The notes under the pieces: generated by a model
Database searches by the model: none
Seen by the model: only the letters and a program-made list of their open reading frames with translations
Told to the model about the DNA's origin: nothing
NCBI GenBank assembly: GCA_945897085.1
Contig: CAMDEU010000001.1
Span: 42,313-106,312 of the forward strand
From: Spirosoma fluviale
GTDB lineage: Bacteria; Bacteroidota; Bacteroidia; Cytophagales; Cyclobacteriaceae
DNA: 64,000 bases
Direction: 5' to 3'
Translations under genes and position numbers: made by a program
Part shown: piece after piece, positions 9,618 through 18,038 of the stretch
How positions within the stretch are numbered: position 1 is the stretch's first letter
Layout: every line of letters starts with the position of its first letter

Positions 9618-9932
9618 TTAAAGGTCGTGTCGCTTAGGAATACTTGGGTTAGTAAACGTGAATCCTCTCGCTTCATCGCCCTCAAAAAAATCTAATTGCA
9701 TCCCCATCAAAAACATGAGGTGTTTTTTCTCAATGAGTACTGGAATACTTTGAATTTCAAAGCGCTGGTCTTCAGGCTTTTTTTTATCAAAACCTAGGGC
9801 AAAAGCCATCCCCCCACAACCACCACCTTTGACGCCTACCCGCAGAAAATAATCTTCGGGAATATTCTTGGTAGCCATGATGTGCTTGATTTCAAGCTCC
9901 GCTTTGGGCGTTATTTCGATGGGAATCAACAT
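9618..9932 (-). CDS. HesB/IscA-like protein lacking C-terminal CxC
   Basis: A-type fold (LRVGVKGGGCGGMAFALGF...) but ends FTNPSIPKRHDL. Confidence 0.85.
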   Translation of the reverse strand: MLIPIEITPKAELEIKHIMATKNIPEDYFLRVGVKGGGCGGMAFALGFDKKKPEDQRFEIQSIPVLIEKKHLMFLMGMQLDFFEGDEARGFTFTNPSIPKRHDL

Positions 9933-10043
9933 GTAATTTAAAGCAACAAGTGTGTGGATTAGTTCAACTTGATTTGTAAACTTACTCGTTTACTCAGTTT
10001 TTTGGCAACAAAGAATTGCAGATATTCGAATTAAAATTTAGAC

Positions 10044-10565
10044 ATGACTTACCTTCTCGAACTTTTAAAAATACTTCTTCCTGCTACCGCAGTTCTATAT
10101 GGGATGTATTTGGTGGTAGTTTCTTTTTTATCCAAGGAAAAGGAAAAATTAAAGTTGGATCTACGAAGCCAGCAAGCGAATCTGGTTCTTCCCATTCGGC
10201 TTCAGGCGGCCGAACGGCTTTGCCTCCTGCTGGAACGTATTACGCCAGCTCAAGTGATCCGAAGGGCCATTCCTGGACAGTTTTCTGCGGAAGAACTGCA
10301 TCATCACCTCATCTCAGAAATCAGAGAGGAGTTTAACCACAATGCCAGCCAGCAGGTGTACTTCTCTGAAGATACCTGGGATGCAGTACGAATTGCAGTA
10401 GAAGAGGTGATCTCCCGCATCAATGTGAGTCGCCAACAATTGAATGAATCCGCTTCCGGTGTAGACTTGGCAAAGGTGGTATTGACCCAGTCCTTTGACC
10501 GGAAAAACGACCCGATTGCCTTGGCTATTCGCAAAGTGAAGACGGAAGTCAGTGTCTATTTTTAA
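10044..10565 (+). CDS. Hypothetical membrane-anchored protein (possibly DUF7935-like)
   Basis: 173 aa, N-terminal TM segment then soluble domain; chosen over the overlapping 10016..10336 ORF. Confidence 0.7.
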   Translation: MTYLLELLKILLPATAVLYGMYLVVVSFLSKEKEKLKLDLRSQQANLVLPIRLQAAERLCLLLERITPAQVIRRAIPGQFSAEELHHHLISEIREEFNHNASQQVYFSEDTWDAVRIAVEEVISRINVSRQQLNESASGVDLAKVVLTQSFDRKNDPIALAIRKVKTEVSVYF

Positions 10566-10619
10566 ACTATAATTCACCAAAAAAATACGATCAAGTACTA
10601 CAGAATTGGAGTTAGTAGT

Positions 10620-10766
10620 TTGAAAACACGATTTTTTAAACCAATTCCAAAATACCTGATGGATCAGCATGCAGCCTTTAAGAAAAATTCAGAAAGCCGA
10701 TCCTATTCAGATTTTTTGGAAGAAGGGCATCTTTGGTATGCCAAAAACAAACAGAAAGACCTCTAA
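10620..10766 (+). CDS. Candidate small protein, 48 aa, TTG start
   Basis: TTG-initiated frame: LKTRFFKPIPKYLMDQHAAFKKNSESRSYSDFLEEGHLWYAKNKQKDL*; protein-like composition, GGAG upstream, below the ORF-track length cut-off. Confidence 0.5.
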   Translation: MKTRFFKPIPKYLMDQHAAFKKNSESRSYSDFLEEGHLWYAKNKQKDL

Positions 10767-10804
10767 AGTGAAATCTATCCTTTAATTTCTTCAACTTTGA
10801 TTCC

Positions 10805-11524
10805 ATGACTATTGCTTTGATTTCTGGAACTTCGGGATTAGTAGGGATGCAGCTCCTGCATCAACTCCTTCGTAATTCTGTATATAGCTATGTGATCAGT
10901 GTAGGGCGAAGGAGCCTTGCCTTGAAGCACGAGAAATTGCTCCAAATCGATGGGGACATGCCTAAATTAACTACTTGGGCCTGGGAAGATAAAATCAATG
11001 CGCAGTCTTTGGGAGGAGCATACCATACTTTGGTGTTGGCCTTGCAAGAAAAAAAGGTGACCGTACATGCTTTTTGTTGCTTGGGCACGACCATTAAGCA
11101 GGTGGGCTCCAAGGATAAATTTTATGCAGTGGACCACGATTTGGTGCTTGAATTTGCTTCTTGGTCCAAGAAACTAGGGGCTTCAAAGTTTTTATATGTC
11201 TCTGCGATGGGAGCTAATCCCCAATCTTCTATTTTTTATAACCAAGTAAAAGGCAAGACGGAAGAGGATTTAAAGGCAATTGGATTCCCATATTTAGGTC
11301 TATTTCGTCCTTCCTTGTTATTGGGAGCTCGCCATGAATTTCGTTTTGGTGAACAAGTGGCCACCTTTTTTATGATGCCTTTGAGTTGGCTGAAGCTTGG
11401 AAAAAATATTCGCCCCATTCGGGACCATGTAGTTGCCAAATCTTTGGTTAATGTGGCGCTAAGCGATTCAAAAAGCAGTATGGACTGCTTTTTATCTGGT
11501 AAAATGCAAGAATTAGGAGCATGA
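10805..11524 (+). CDS. NAD(P)-binding oxidoreductase (HTATIP2-like)
   Basis: IALISGTSGLVGMQLLHQLL Rossmann motif; FLYVSAMGAN. Confidence 0.85.
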   Translation: MTIALISGTSGLVGMQLLHQLLRNSVYSYVISVGRRSLALKHEKLLQIDGDMPKLTTWAWEDKINAQSLGGAYHTLVLALQEKKVTVHAFCCLGTTIKQVGSKDKFYAVDHDLVLEFASWSKKLGASKFLYVSAMGANPQSSIFYNQVKGKTEEDLKAIGFPYLGLFRPSLLLGARHEFRFGEQVATFFMMPLSWLKLGKNIRPIRDHVVAKSLVNVALSDSKSSMDCFLSGKMQELGA

Positions 11525-11973
11525 TTGCAGTGATTCAACGAGTTTCAGAGTCCTCGGTGACCATCGATGGAAAAGTCAAATCCAAAATTGGAACAGGACT
11601 GTTGGTTCTTTTGGGAATCGAAGAGGCGGACGGGAAGGAGGACCTCGAATGGCTCGCAAAAAAAATAGTCAACCTTCGCATTTTTCCAGACGAGCAAGAA
11701 GTGATGAACAAGAGTCTACTGGATGTGGGCGGAGAGCTATTGTTGGTATCGCAGTTTACCCTGCATGCAAGTACCAAAAAGGGCAATCGTCCATCTTACA
11801 TTAAAGCAGCACGGCCTGAGATCGCCCTACCCTTGTACGAGGAAGCGATCAGGGTCCTAGCCGTAGAATTAGGGAAATCCATCAGCACTGGAACCTTTGG
11901 TGCAGATATGAAAGTGAGCCTGATCAATGATGGGCCTGTTACCCTGATCATGGATACCAAAAACAAGGTTTAA
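11521..11973 (+). CDS. dtd: D-aminoacyl-tRNA deacylase
   Basis: MIAVIQRVSESSVTIDGK, LLLVSQFTLHAS, GTFGADMKVSLINDGPVT motifs. Confidence 0.97.
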   Translation: MIAVIQRVSESSVTIDGKVKSKIGTGLLVLLGIEEADGKEDLEWLAKKIVNLRIFPDEQEVMNKSLLDVGGELLLVSQFTLHASTKKGNRPSYIKAARPEIALPLYEEAIRVLAVELGKSISTGTFGADMKVSLINDGPVTLIMDTKNKV

Positions 11974-12008
11974 TACAACTCCAAATTTTAAGGAAGTGAG
12001 GCCGTAGC

Positions 12009-13037
12009 TTAGAAGTGCTTCCAGCCCTGGGCTTTGATTTGTACCGCAGTACCGCTTTTGGTAACCAGGAATTTCCCTTCTTCTGCTTTCGTGATATGCC
12101 CAATAAAATGCACATCAGGATGCTTTTCCAGTTTGGCAAAATCCTTTTGGTCAATCGTAAATAGCAATTCATAATCCTCTCCACCATTCATCACACAGGT
12201 GATGGGGTCGAGGTTGAGTTCGACGGCTGTATCAAAGGTTTGCTTGTCAATAGGCAGCTTATCCTCGTAAATCGTAGCTCCAACATTCGAAGCCTTGCAG
12301 AGGTGAAAAATCTCAGATGCCAGCCCATCGGAAATATCGATCATGCTGCTCGGTACCACGTCTAGTTCTCGGAGCTCGTGGATGATGTCCATGCGGGCAT
12401 CGGGACGAAGTTGACGTCCTGTAACCACCGTATATTTCTCCAGTTCTGGCTTCATTTCTGGATTGGAGAGGAAAACCTGCTTTTCTCGTTCTAGAATCTG
12501 AAGTCCTACCAGTGCCGCACCGAGGTCGCCGGTTACGCAGAGAATATCATTTACTTGGGCCCCTGAGCGGTAGGAGAGTTGCTCTTTTTTGGCCTGACCC
12601 ATAGCTGTGACGGAAATCACGAGCCCAGAACGGGAGGCGGTGGTATCGCCTCCAACCAAATCTACTCCATACTGCTCACAAGCGGCATATATTCCTTCGT
12701 AGAGTGCTTGAACTGCTTCTACTGAAAATCGATTGGATAAGGCAATACTGACCGTAATCTGGGTAGGAATGGCATTCATAGCAGCAATATCTGATACATT
12801 CACCGCTACAGCCTTGAATCCCAGGTGAGGGAGGGGAGTGTAGGCAAGGTCAAAATGTACCCCTTCCAAAAGTAAATCGGTACTTACGACAGTCACTTGA
12901 TCGCCAGCATCGAGTACTGCCGCATCGTCACCGATTCCCTTAAGTGTAGATGGATTTTTGACTAGTGCACCTTTGGCGAGCTGCTCAATTAAGCCAAACT
13001 CTCCCAATTCACTTATTTCAGTTCTTTTCTCAGACAT
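12009..13037 (-). CDS. thiL: Thiamine-phosphate kinase
   Basis: GIGDDAAVLD, NVSDIAAMNA, LVGGDTTAS, DISDGLASE motifs. Confidence 0.95.
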   Translation of the reverse strand: MSEKRTEISELGEFGLIEQLAKGALVKNPSTLKGIGDDAAVLDAGDQVTVVSTDLLLEGVHFDLAYTPLPHLGFKAVAVNVSDIAAMNAIPTQITVSIALSNRFSVEAVQALYEGIYAACEQYGVDLVGGDTTASRSGLVISVTAMGQAKKEQLSYRSGAQVNDILCVTGDLGAALVGLQILEREKQVFLSNPEMKPELEKYTVVTGRQLRPDARMDIIHELRELDVVPSSMIDISDGLASEIFHLCKASNVGATIYEDKLPIDKQTFDTAVELNLDPITCVMNGGEDYELLFTIDQKDFAKLEKHPDVHFIGHITKAEEGKFLVTKSGTAVQIKAQGWKHF

Positions 13038-13085
13038 GCTTTTTGTAGTTGTAGCAGTAAAGGCTATTGATAATTTGGAGGTGCT

Positions 13086-13502
13086 TTAGAGTTTTTCTGG
13101 GTTGGGATTTGTTTGACACAATTCCACCAACACCCCGTTGGTACTGCGCGGATGCAGAAATACCACGATTTTGTTATCGGCACCTTTTTTGGGAACCTCA
13201 TTTAAAATCTCAAAACCTTCGGCTTTCAGTCGGGACATTTCGGCATAGATATCTTCCACATCAAAGGCAATGTGGTGGATCCCTTCGGATTTTTTTTCGA
13301 TGAATTTGGCGATGGGAGAATCAGCTCTGCTAGCTTGAAGCAATTCGATTTTGGTGTCGCCCACTTGAAAAAAACTTGTTTCAACACCCTCAGCCGCAAC
13401 TGTCTCTGATTTATAAGGAGGGTTTCCCAGGAGCCGCTGAAAGAGTTCGTTGGATTTTTTTAGGTCAGCGACCGCAATTCCAAGATGTTCGATTTTCCTC
13501 AT
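13086..13502 (-). CDS. mce: Methylmalonyl-CoA epimerase
   Basis: 138 aa; IEHLGIAVADLKKSNELF...GIHHIAFDVEDI...VLVELCQ. Confidence 0.92.
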   Translation of the reverse strand: MRKIEHLGIAVADLKKSNELFQRLLGNPPYKSETVAAEGVETSFFQVGDTKIELLQASRADSPIAKFIEKKSEGIHHIAFDVEDIYAEMSRLKAEGFEILNEVPKKGADNKIVVFLHPRSTNGVLVELCQTNPNPEKL

Positions 13503-13594
13503 GCCATTAATTTGTATCTTTGTTTGAATCTTTTTCTCCCGTAGGTAGTTTAACGGGGAAGAAGGAACAAATCAAAGTGTAAAGATATAAAGAT

Positions 13595-13921
13595 ATGATC
13601 ACCGTTTCTGACAAAGCCAAAGAGAGAATTCTTGAATTGAAAAAAGAAGAGGGGAGAATGGAGCAAGAGAACATTCGTGTATCTGTGAAAGGAGGAGGCT
13701 GTTCTGGTTTGATGTACGAGTTGGGCTTCGATGCGCAATTGGTAGACAGCGACCATGTATTTGAGGACAAGGGCGTCAAAATTTTGGTAGACAAAAAAAG
13801 CCTCTTGTACTTAGTGGGTACGACTTTGGAATTTTCCGATGGGCTAAATGGCAAGGGATTTCAGTTTGTAAATCCCAATGCTAACCGTACCTGTGGATGT
13901 GGTGAAAGTTTCTCCGTCTAA
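13595..13921 (+). CDS. A-type iron-sulfur carrier (IscA/ErpA family)
   Basis: VKGGGCSGLMYELGF and C-terminal NPNANRTCGCGESF, all three Cys ligands present. Confidence 0.93.
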   Translation: MITVSDKAKERILELKKEEGRMEQENIRVSVKGGGCSGLMYELGFDAQLVDSDHVFEDKGVKILVDKKSLLYLVGTTLEFSDGLNGKGFQFVNPNANRTCGCGESFSV

Positions 13922-13942
13922 GCGATCAAAAACATAAACACT

Positions 13943-13970
13943 AAAGCAGCTTCCACGAGCTGCTTTTTTT
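13943..13970 (+). terminator. Intrinsic terminator after A-type carrier gene
   Basis: AAGCAGCT-tccacg-AGCTGCTTTTTTT. Confidence 0.85.
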
Positions 13971-14057
13971 ATGTGCAATCTCAAAATATATCTTCTTGCT
14001 TACCCCATTTTTTAGGGCATTGCTTACCTTTACTCTCGAATAATCCGACACACCCCA

Positions 14058-15152
14058 ATGGAAACACCCATCAAAACCATCCCTTTAAATGATCTTCACG
14101 CAGCTTTAGGAGGTAAAATGGTTCCTTTTGCAGGCTACATGATGCCAGTTCGCTACAGTTCAGATATGGAAGAACATCTTTGCGTTCGTCAAGGAGTAGG
14201 GGTATTTGATGTTTCCCACATGGGTGAATTTTTTGTAGAGGGGCCTCAGGCTTTGGCACTGATTCAGAAAGTTACCTCCAACGATGCGTCCACTTTGGTG
14301 ATCGGTCAGGCCCAGTATTCCTGCTATCCCAATGAAGTCGGAGGAATCGTAGACGATTTGATTGTGTACAAAATGGAGGAGGAGAAGTACATGCTGGTGG
14401 TCAATGCCTCTAATATCGACAAGGATTGGGCATGGATTTCAAGCCATAATACGATGGGCGCAAGGCTTCGCAATGCATCCGAGGACTATTGTCTTTTTGC
14501 TGTACAGGGACCTAAGGCTGCTGGAGCCATGCAGCCGTTGACGTCGGTGTCGCTAGCAGATATCAAGTTTTATCATTTTGAAATCGGCGACTTTGCGGGC
14601 ATCTCGGACGTGATTATCTCAGGAACAGGCTATACGGGTGCTGGAGGATTTGAGATTTATGTTAAAAACGCCGATGCAGAGCGAGTTTGGAAAAAGATTT
14701 TTGAAGCAGGTGCTAGCTATGGCATCCAACCTATAGGGCTAGGTGCTCGAGATACGCTGCGCTTGGAGATGGGCTATTGCTTGTATGGCAACGACATCAC
14801 CGATACCACTTCACCCATTGAAGCAGGATTGGGTTGGATCACCAAATTCACCAAGGACTTCACAAATTCCGAAGCATTGAAGCAACAAAAAGAAGCAGGG
14901 GTAAGTCGCAAGTTGGTAGGATTTGTCATGCAGGAGCGTGGTATCCCTAGAGGGCATTACCCAATCGTGGATGCTGCTGGAGAGGTGATTGGAGAAGTTA
15001 CTTCCGGTACGCAGTCTCCTAGTATGGGACTTGGAATTGGGATGGGTTATGTTCAAACCGGCTACAGCAAGGTGGGAACGGAGATTTACATCCAGATCCG
15101 AAACAAAAACCTAAAGGCTCAAATAGAAAAATTCCCTTTATACAAAGGATAA
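14058..15152 (+). CDS. gcvT: Glycine cleavage system aminomethyltransferase
   Basis: 364 aa; [40 protein letters not shown] motifs. Confidence 0.97.
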   Translation: METPIKTIPLNDLHAALGGKMVPFAGYMMPVRYSSDMEEHLCVRQGVGVFDVSHMGEFFVEGPQALALIQKVTSNDASTLVIGQAQYSCYPNEVGGIVDDLIVYKMEEEKYMLVVNASNIDKDWAWISSHNTMGARLRNASEDYCLFAVQGPKAAGAMQPLTSVSLADIKFYHFEIGDFAGISDVIISGTGYTGAGGFEIYVKNADAERVWKKIFEAGASYGIQPIGLGARDTLRLEMGYCLYGNDITDTTSPIEAGLGWITKFTKDFTNSEALKQQKEAGVSRKLVGFVMQERGIPRGHYPIVDAAGEVIGEVTSGTQSPSMGLGIGMGYVQTGYSKVGTEIYIQIRNKNLKAQIEKFPLYKG

Positions 15153-15865
15153 TGCGATCCATTGAAGTTTGCTTTAGTCCAGAGCTGATCCACTTACACG
15201 AGGTAACCGGTAAGTTGGTGGTCGTTGTGGATATTTTTAGAGCAACTTCTACCATGGTGTCTGCTTTGGCCCATGGCGTTACGGAGATTCTGCCTTTCGC
15301 AGATTTGGAAGCCTGTAGAGCGATGCAGAGCCAAGGTTATCTTATTTCTGGAGAGCGTAATGGACTTACTGCGCCGGGATTTGAACTGGGAAATTCCCCA
15401 GTAGCCTATATTGATGGAAAGTATGCAGGCAGGAAACTAGCGATGACAACTACCAATGGTACGGTGGCCCTCAAAAAATCCAAAGGTGCTGCAGAAATTT
15501 TGATTGGGGCTTTTCCGAACCTTCAAGCCACAGTAACCTACATCCAATCTCGAGATTTGGATGTGTTGATTCACTGTGCAGGCTGGAAGGGACGATTTAA
15601 TTTGGAAGATTCGCTTTATGCGGGTGCATTGGTTCAAGCGCTTGGAGAAAGCCATTCCAACCGAGAAGACGGAGCACTTGCCATGGGATCTTTGTTTTCC
15701 CTAGAAGGTGAAAATTTGGCAACTTACCTGTCGCAGGCTTCCCACGCCAAGCGCTTACAAAATCATGGTATTGAGACTGATATTGATTTTTGCTTGAGTC
15801 TCAATCTGTGCCAGCTAGTGGTAAGGGTAGCTGAAAATGGGGCCTTACGCATAATTGAAGGGTAA
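15152..15865 (+). CDS. comB: 2-phosphosulfolactate phosphatase family
   Basis: VVVDIFRATSTMVSALAHG, GERNGLTAPGFELGNSP, TTTNGTVAL; start overlaps the gcvT stop (TAATG). Confidence 0.9.
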   Translation: MRSIEVCFSPELIHLHEVTGKLVVVVDIFRATSTMVSALAHGVTEILPFADLEACRAMQSQGYLISGERNGLTAPGFELGNSPVAYIDGKYAGRKLAMTTTNGTVALKKSKGAAEILIGAFPNLQATVTYIQSRDLDVLIHCAGWKGRFNLEDSLYAGALVQALGESHSNREDGALAMGSLFSLEGENLATYLSQASHAKRLQNHGIETDIDFCLSLNLCQLVVRVAENGALRIIEG

Positions 15866-15869
15866 CGCA

Positions 15870-16232
15870 TTAATTTGGTTTCCGCAATTTTTCATTTTCT
15901 TGGTGACGGGTTAAATCTCGGCTATTTTTCTTCTCCAAGTTCTTCATCAAAGCCTCCGTTAAGTTAACGCCTGTTTGGTTGGCAAGGCAAATCAGCACCC
16001 AAAGTACATCGGCCATTTCGTCGTCGAGTGCGCGGCCCTTGTCCGACTCTTTGAATGACTGTTCCCCATAGGTTCGAGCCATGATTCTGGCCAATTCCCC
16101 CACTTCCTCCATCAGTAAAGTCATGTTGGTCAGTTCATTGAAGTAGCGTACGCCCACAGTCTGAATCCAATTGTCTACTAATTTTTGCGCTTCATTGAGC
16201 GTAAGATCATTTTTTTCCATAAGTTCAGTCAT
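15870..16232 (-). CDS. MazG-like nucleotide pyrophosphohydrolase
   Basis: LLMEEVGELARIMARTYGE...DDEMADVLWVLICLANQ (ExxE...ExxD). Confidence 0.9.
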   Translation of the reverse strand: MTELMEKNDLTLNEAQKLVDNWIQTVGVRYFNELTNMTLLMEEVGELARIMARTYGEQSFKESDKGRALDDEMADVLWVLICLANQTGVNLTEALMKNLEKKNSRDLTRHQENEKLRKPN

Positions 16233-16259
16233 CTATTCAAATATAAAGAGCCAGCGCCT

Positions 16260-16643
16260 ATGAATCCCAAACCTAGCAGCGTGGAAGAGTATTTTTCTAG
16301 GTTTCCCCCAGAAATCCAACCCAAATTAACCCAAATAAGAGTGCTATTGAAGCAGACCTTACCCGAGGCAGAAGAAGTCATCAGCTACCACATGCCAGCA
16401 TTTAAAACCAGCGAAGTGTTGGTGTACTATGCAGCTACCAAAAGTCATCTCGGTTTTTATCCTACCTCCTCTGGAGTTTCCAATTTTAAGGAAAAATTGG
16501 CCGGTTATGTGACTTCAAAGGGGGTTATTCAATTTTCGTATGGCGAAGAATTGCCGGAGCAACTTATTGTTGCAATTGCTCAGTTTCGTGCTCAGGAGGC
16601 CATAGAAAGAGCTGCGGCAAAGAAGAAAAAGAAACTCAAGTAA
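16260..16643 (+). CDS. DUF1801 / YdhG-like protein
   Basis: VEEYFSRFPPEIQPKLTQIRVLLKQTLPEAEEVISYHMPAFK; start at MNPKPSS. Confidence 0.88.
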   Translation: MNPKPSSVEEYFSRFPPEIQPKLTQIRVLLKQTLPEAEEVISYHMPAFKTSEVLVYYAATKSHLGFYPTSSGVSNFKEKLAGYVTSKGVIQFSYGEELPEQLIVAIAQFRAQEAIERAAAKKKKKLK

Positions 16644-17904
16644 GGATTTGTTTTAAAGCAACTACAAACGCGTCTAATTCATCTTTGGTATTGTAGACAT
16701 GAGTGGATACGCGAATGGCATTCACGCCTCCTTCAGGTACCTGCCGAATTCGAAATCCTGCTTTGCCCAATGCGTTGCCACAGGTTTGGTAGCTCATATT
16801 TTTAGGCCGGAAAGAAAGAAGTGAGATTCGTGATTCCTTTTCCACAGGGGTGAGGATATCTAGTTTGGAATTCATTTCAGAAAGCCCATCTAGCAGGTGC
16901 TGGTTGAGGGTTCTGAGCCTGGTTTCGATGTTGGCTTTGCCTATTTTCTCATGGAATTCCGCGGCTGCCACCATACCTACGGCTAGGGATCTGCTTTGGG
17001 TGCCGTAGTCAAAGCGCCTCGCGGACGGTACATAGCCTGCTAGGGTAGGGGGATTCACGGTCATGTTCCATCCTGTATCCGAATGCCCTCCAATCATAAG
17101 TGGGCGAACTTTTTCAAGTGCGGCCTCTTTAACATATAGAAATGCGGTGCCACTAGGACCCAACATCCATTTGTGGAAGCAACCTGCATAAAAATCACAG
17201 CCCAGTGCATGGAGGTCTAGATTAAAGGTTCCTGCCCCATGTGCCCCATCTATCGCAGTGAGAATCCCGTGAGTTTGGGCTAGTTTGCAAATCTCCTGAA
17301 TAGGAAATACCAGCCCTGTGGTGCAGGTCACATGGGGCAGGGCAATAACTTTAGTTTTGGGATTAATTAATTTTTGAACTTCAGTCAAATTCTCTTCTTG
17401 TGTCGCTTTAGGTTCAAGAGTTCGAAGGACAATGCCATCGTATTTTGCTCTATTTAGCCAAGGGAGTGCATTTCCAACATGCTCGTGCGTAGTGAGTATG
17501 ACTTCGTCTCCAGACTGCAGCGGTATGCCCCAGGCCAGGATATTGATTCCCTCCGTGGTGTTGTGTGTGATGGATAATTCCGTAGGTTGGATGCGGAGAA
17601 ATTGAGCAAGCTGGATTCGCTCTTGATCCGAGTTTCCATATTCCCCGCTGGTATTGATGTCTCTATTACTTTTTTCTAGGGCATCGAGTACCGAAAAGGG
17701 TGCAGGGCCAAAGGTACCGTTGTTGAGGTAGATGCGGTCAGTGGTGAGGGGGAATTGGCTCCTTATTGCTTTCCAATAAGCTTCATCCTGCACAATGCCC
17801 GAAGGAAAAGGCGGTCTTTCCTCTTGAGGAAATGAAAATCCAGTTAGGGTGGGTAGGCTTAATCCTAGCCCTAGGTGTTGGATAAAGGTTCTTCGGCTGC
17901 TCAT
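16636..17904 (-). CDS. Class V aminotransferase-fold PLP enzyme with Tat-like signal
   Basis: MSSRRTFIQHLGLGLSLPTLTGFS; THNTTEGINILAWG; CDFYAGCFHKWMLGPSGTAFLYV. Confidence 0.9.
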   Translation of the reverse strand: MSSRRTFIQHLGLGLSLPTLTGFSFPQEERPPFPSGIVQDEAYWKAIRSQFPLTTDRIYLNNGTFGPAPFSVLDALEKSNRDINTSGEYGNSDQERIQLAQFLRIQPTELSITHNTTEGINILAWGIPLQSGDEVILTTHEHVGNALPWLNRAKYDGIVLRTLEPKATQEENLTEVQKLINPKTKVIALPHVTCTTGLVFPIQEICKLAQTHGILTAIDGAHGAGTFNLDLHALGCDFYAGCFHKWMLGPSGTAFLYVKEAALEKVRPLMIGGHSDTGWNMTVNPPTLAGYVPSARRFDYGTQSRSLAVGMVAAAEFHEKIGKANIETRLRTLNQHLLDGLSEMNSKLDILTPVEKESRISLLSFRPKNMSYQTCGNALGKAGFRIRQVPEGGVNAIRVSTHVYNTKDELDAFVVALKQILT

Positions 17905-18038
17905 GGGTCGCTTCTAAAGGAGTAAACTAATGAATATCAGCCGAATTTGGAATCCGTTGATCAAGTTTTCTAGTTTCTCAGGTTGCGCGTTAGTTTGAGG
18001 CTGTATTAACCAATCGCTCTGGGTCGGCCTTGCTGCTC

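Noticed and set aside
10016-10336. 106-aa plus-strand ORF overlapping 10044..10565
   Set aside because: Alternative frame of a better protein-like ORF with TM start; Ser/His/Gly-rich shadow composition.
17930-17998. 22-aa ORF MNISRIWNPLIKFSSFSGCALV preceded by AAAGGAG
   Set aside because: Very short, lies between two minus-strand genes, and Shine-Dalgarno strength is a weak predictor in Bacteroidota; not enough to call.
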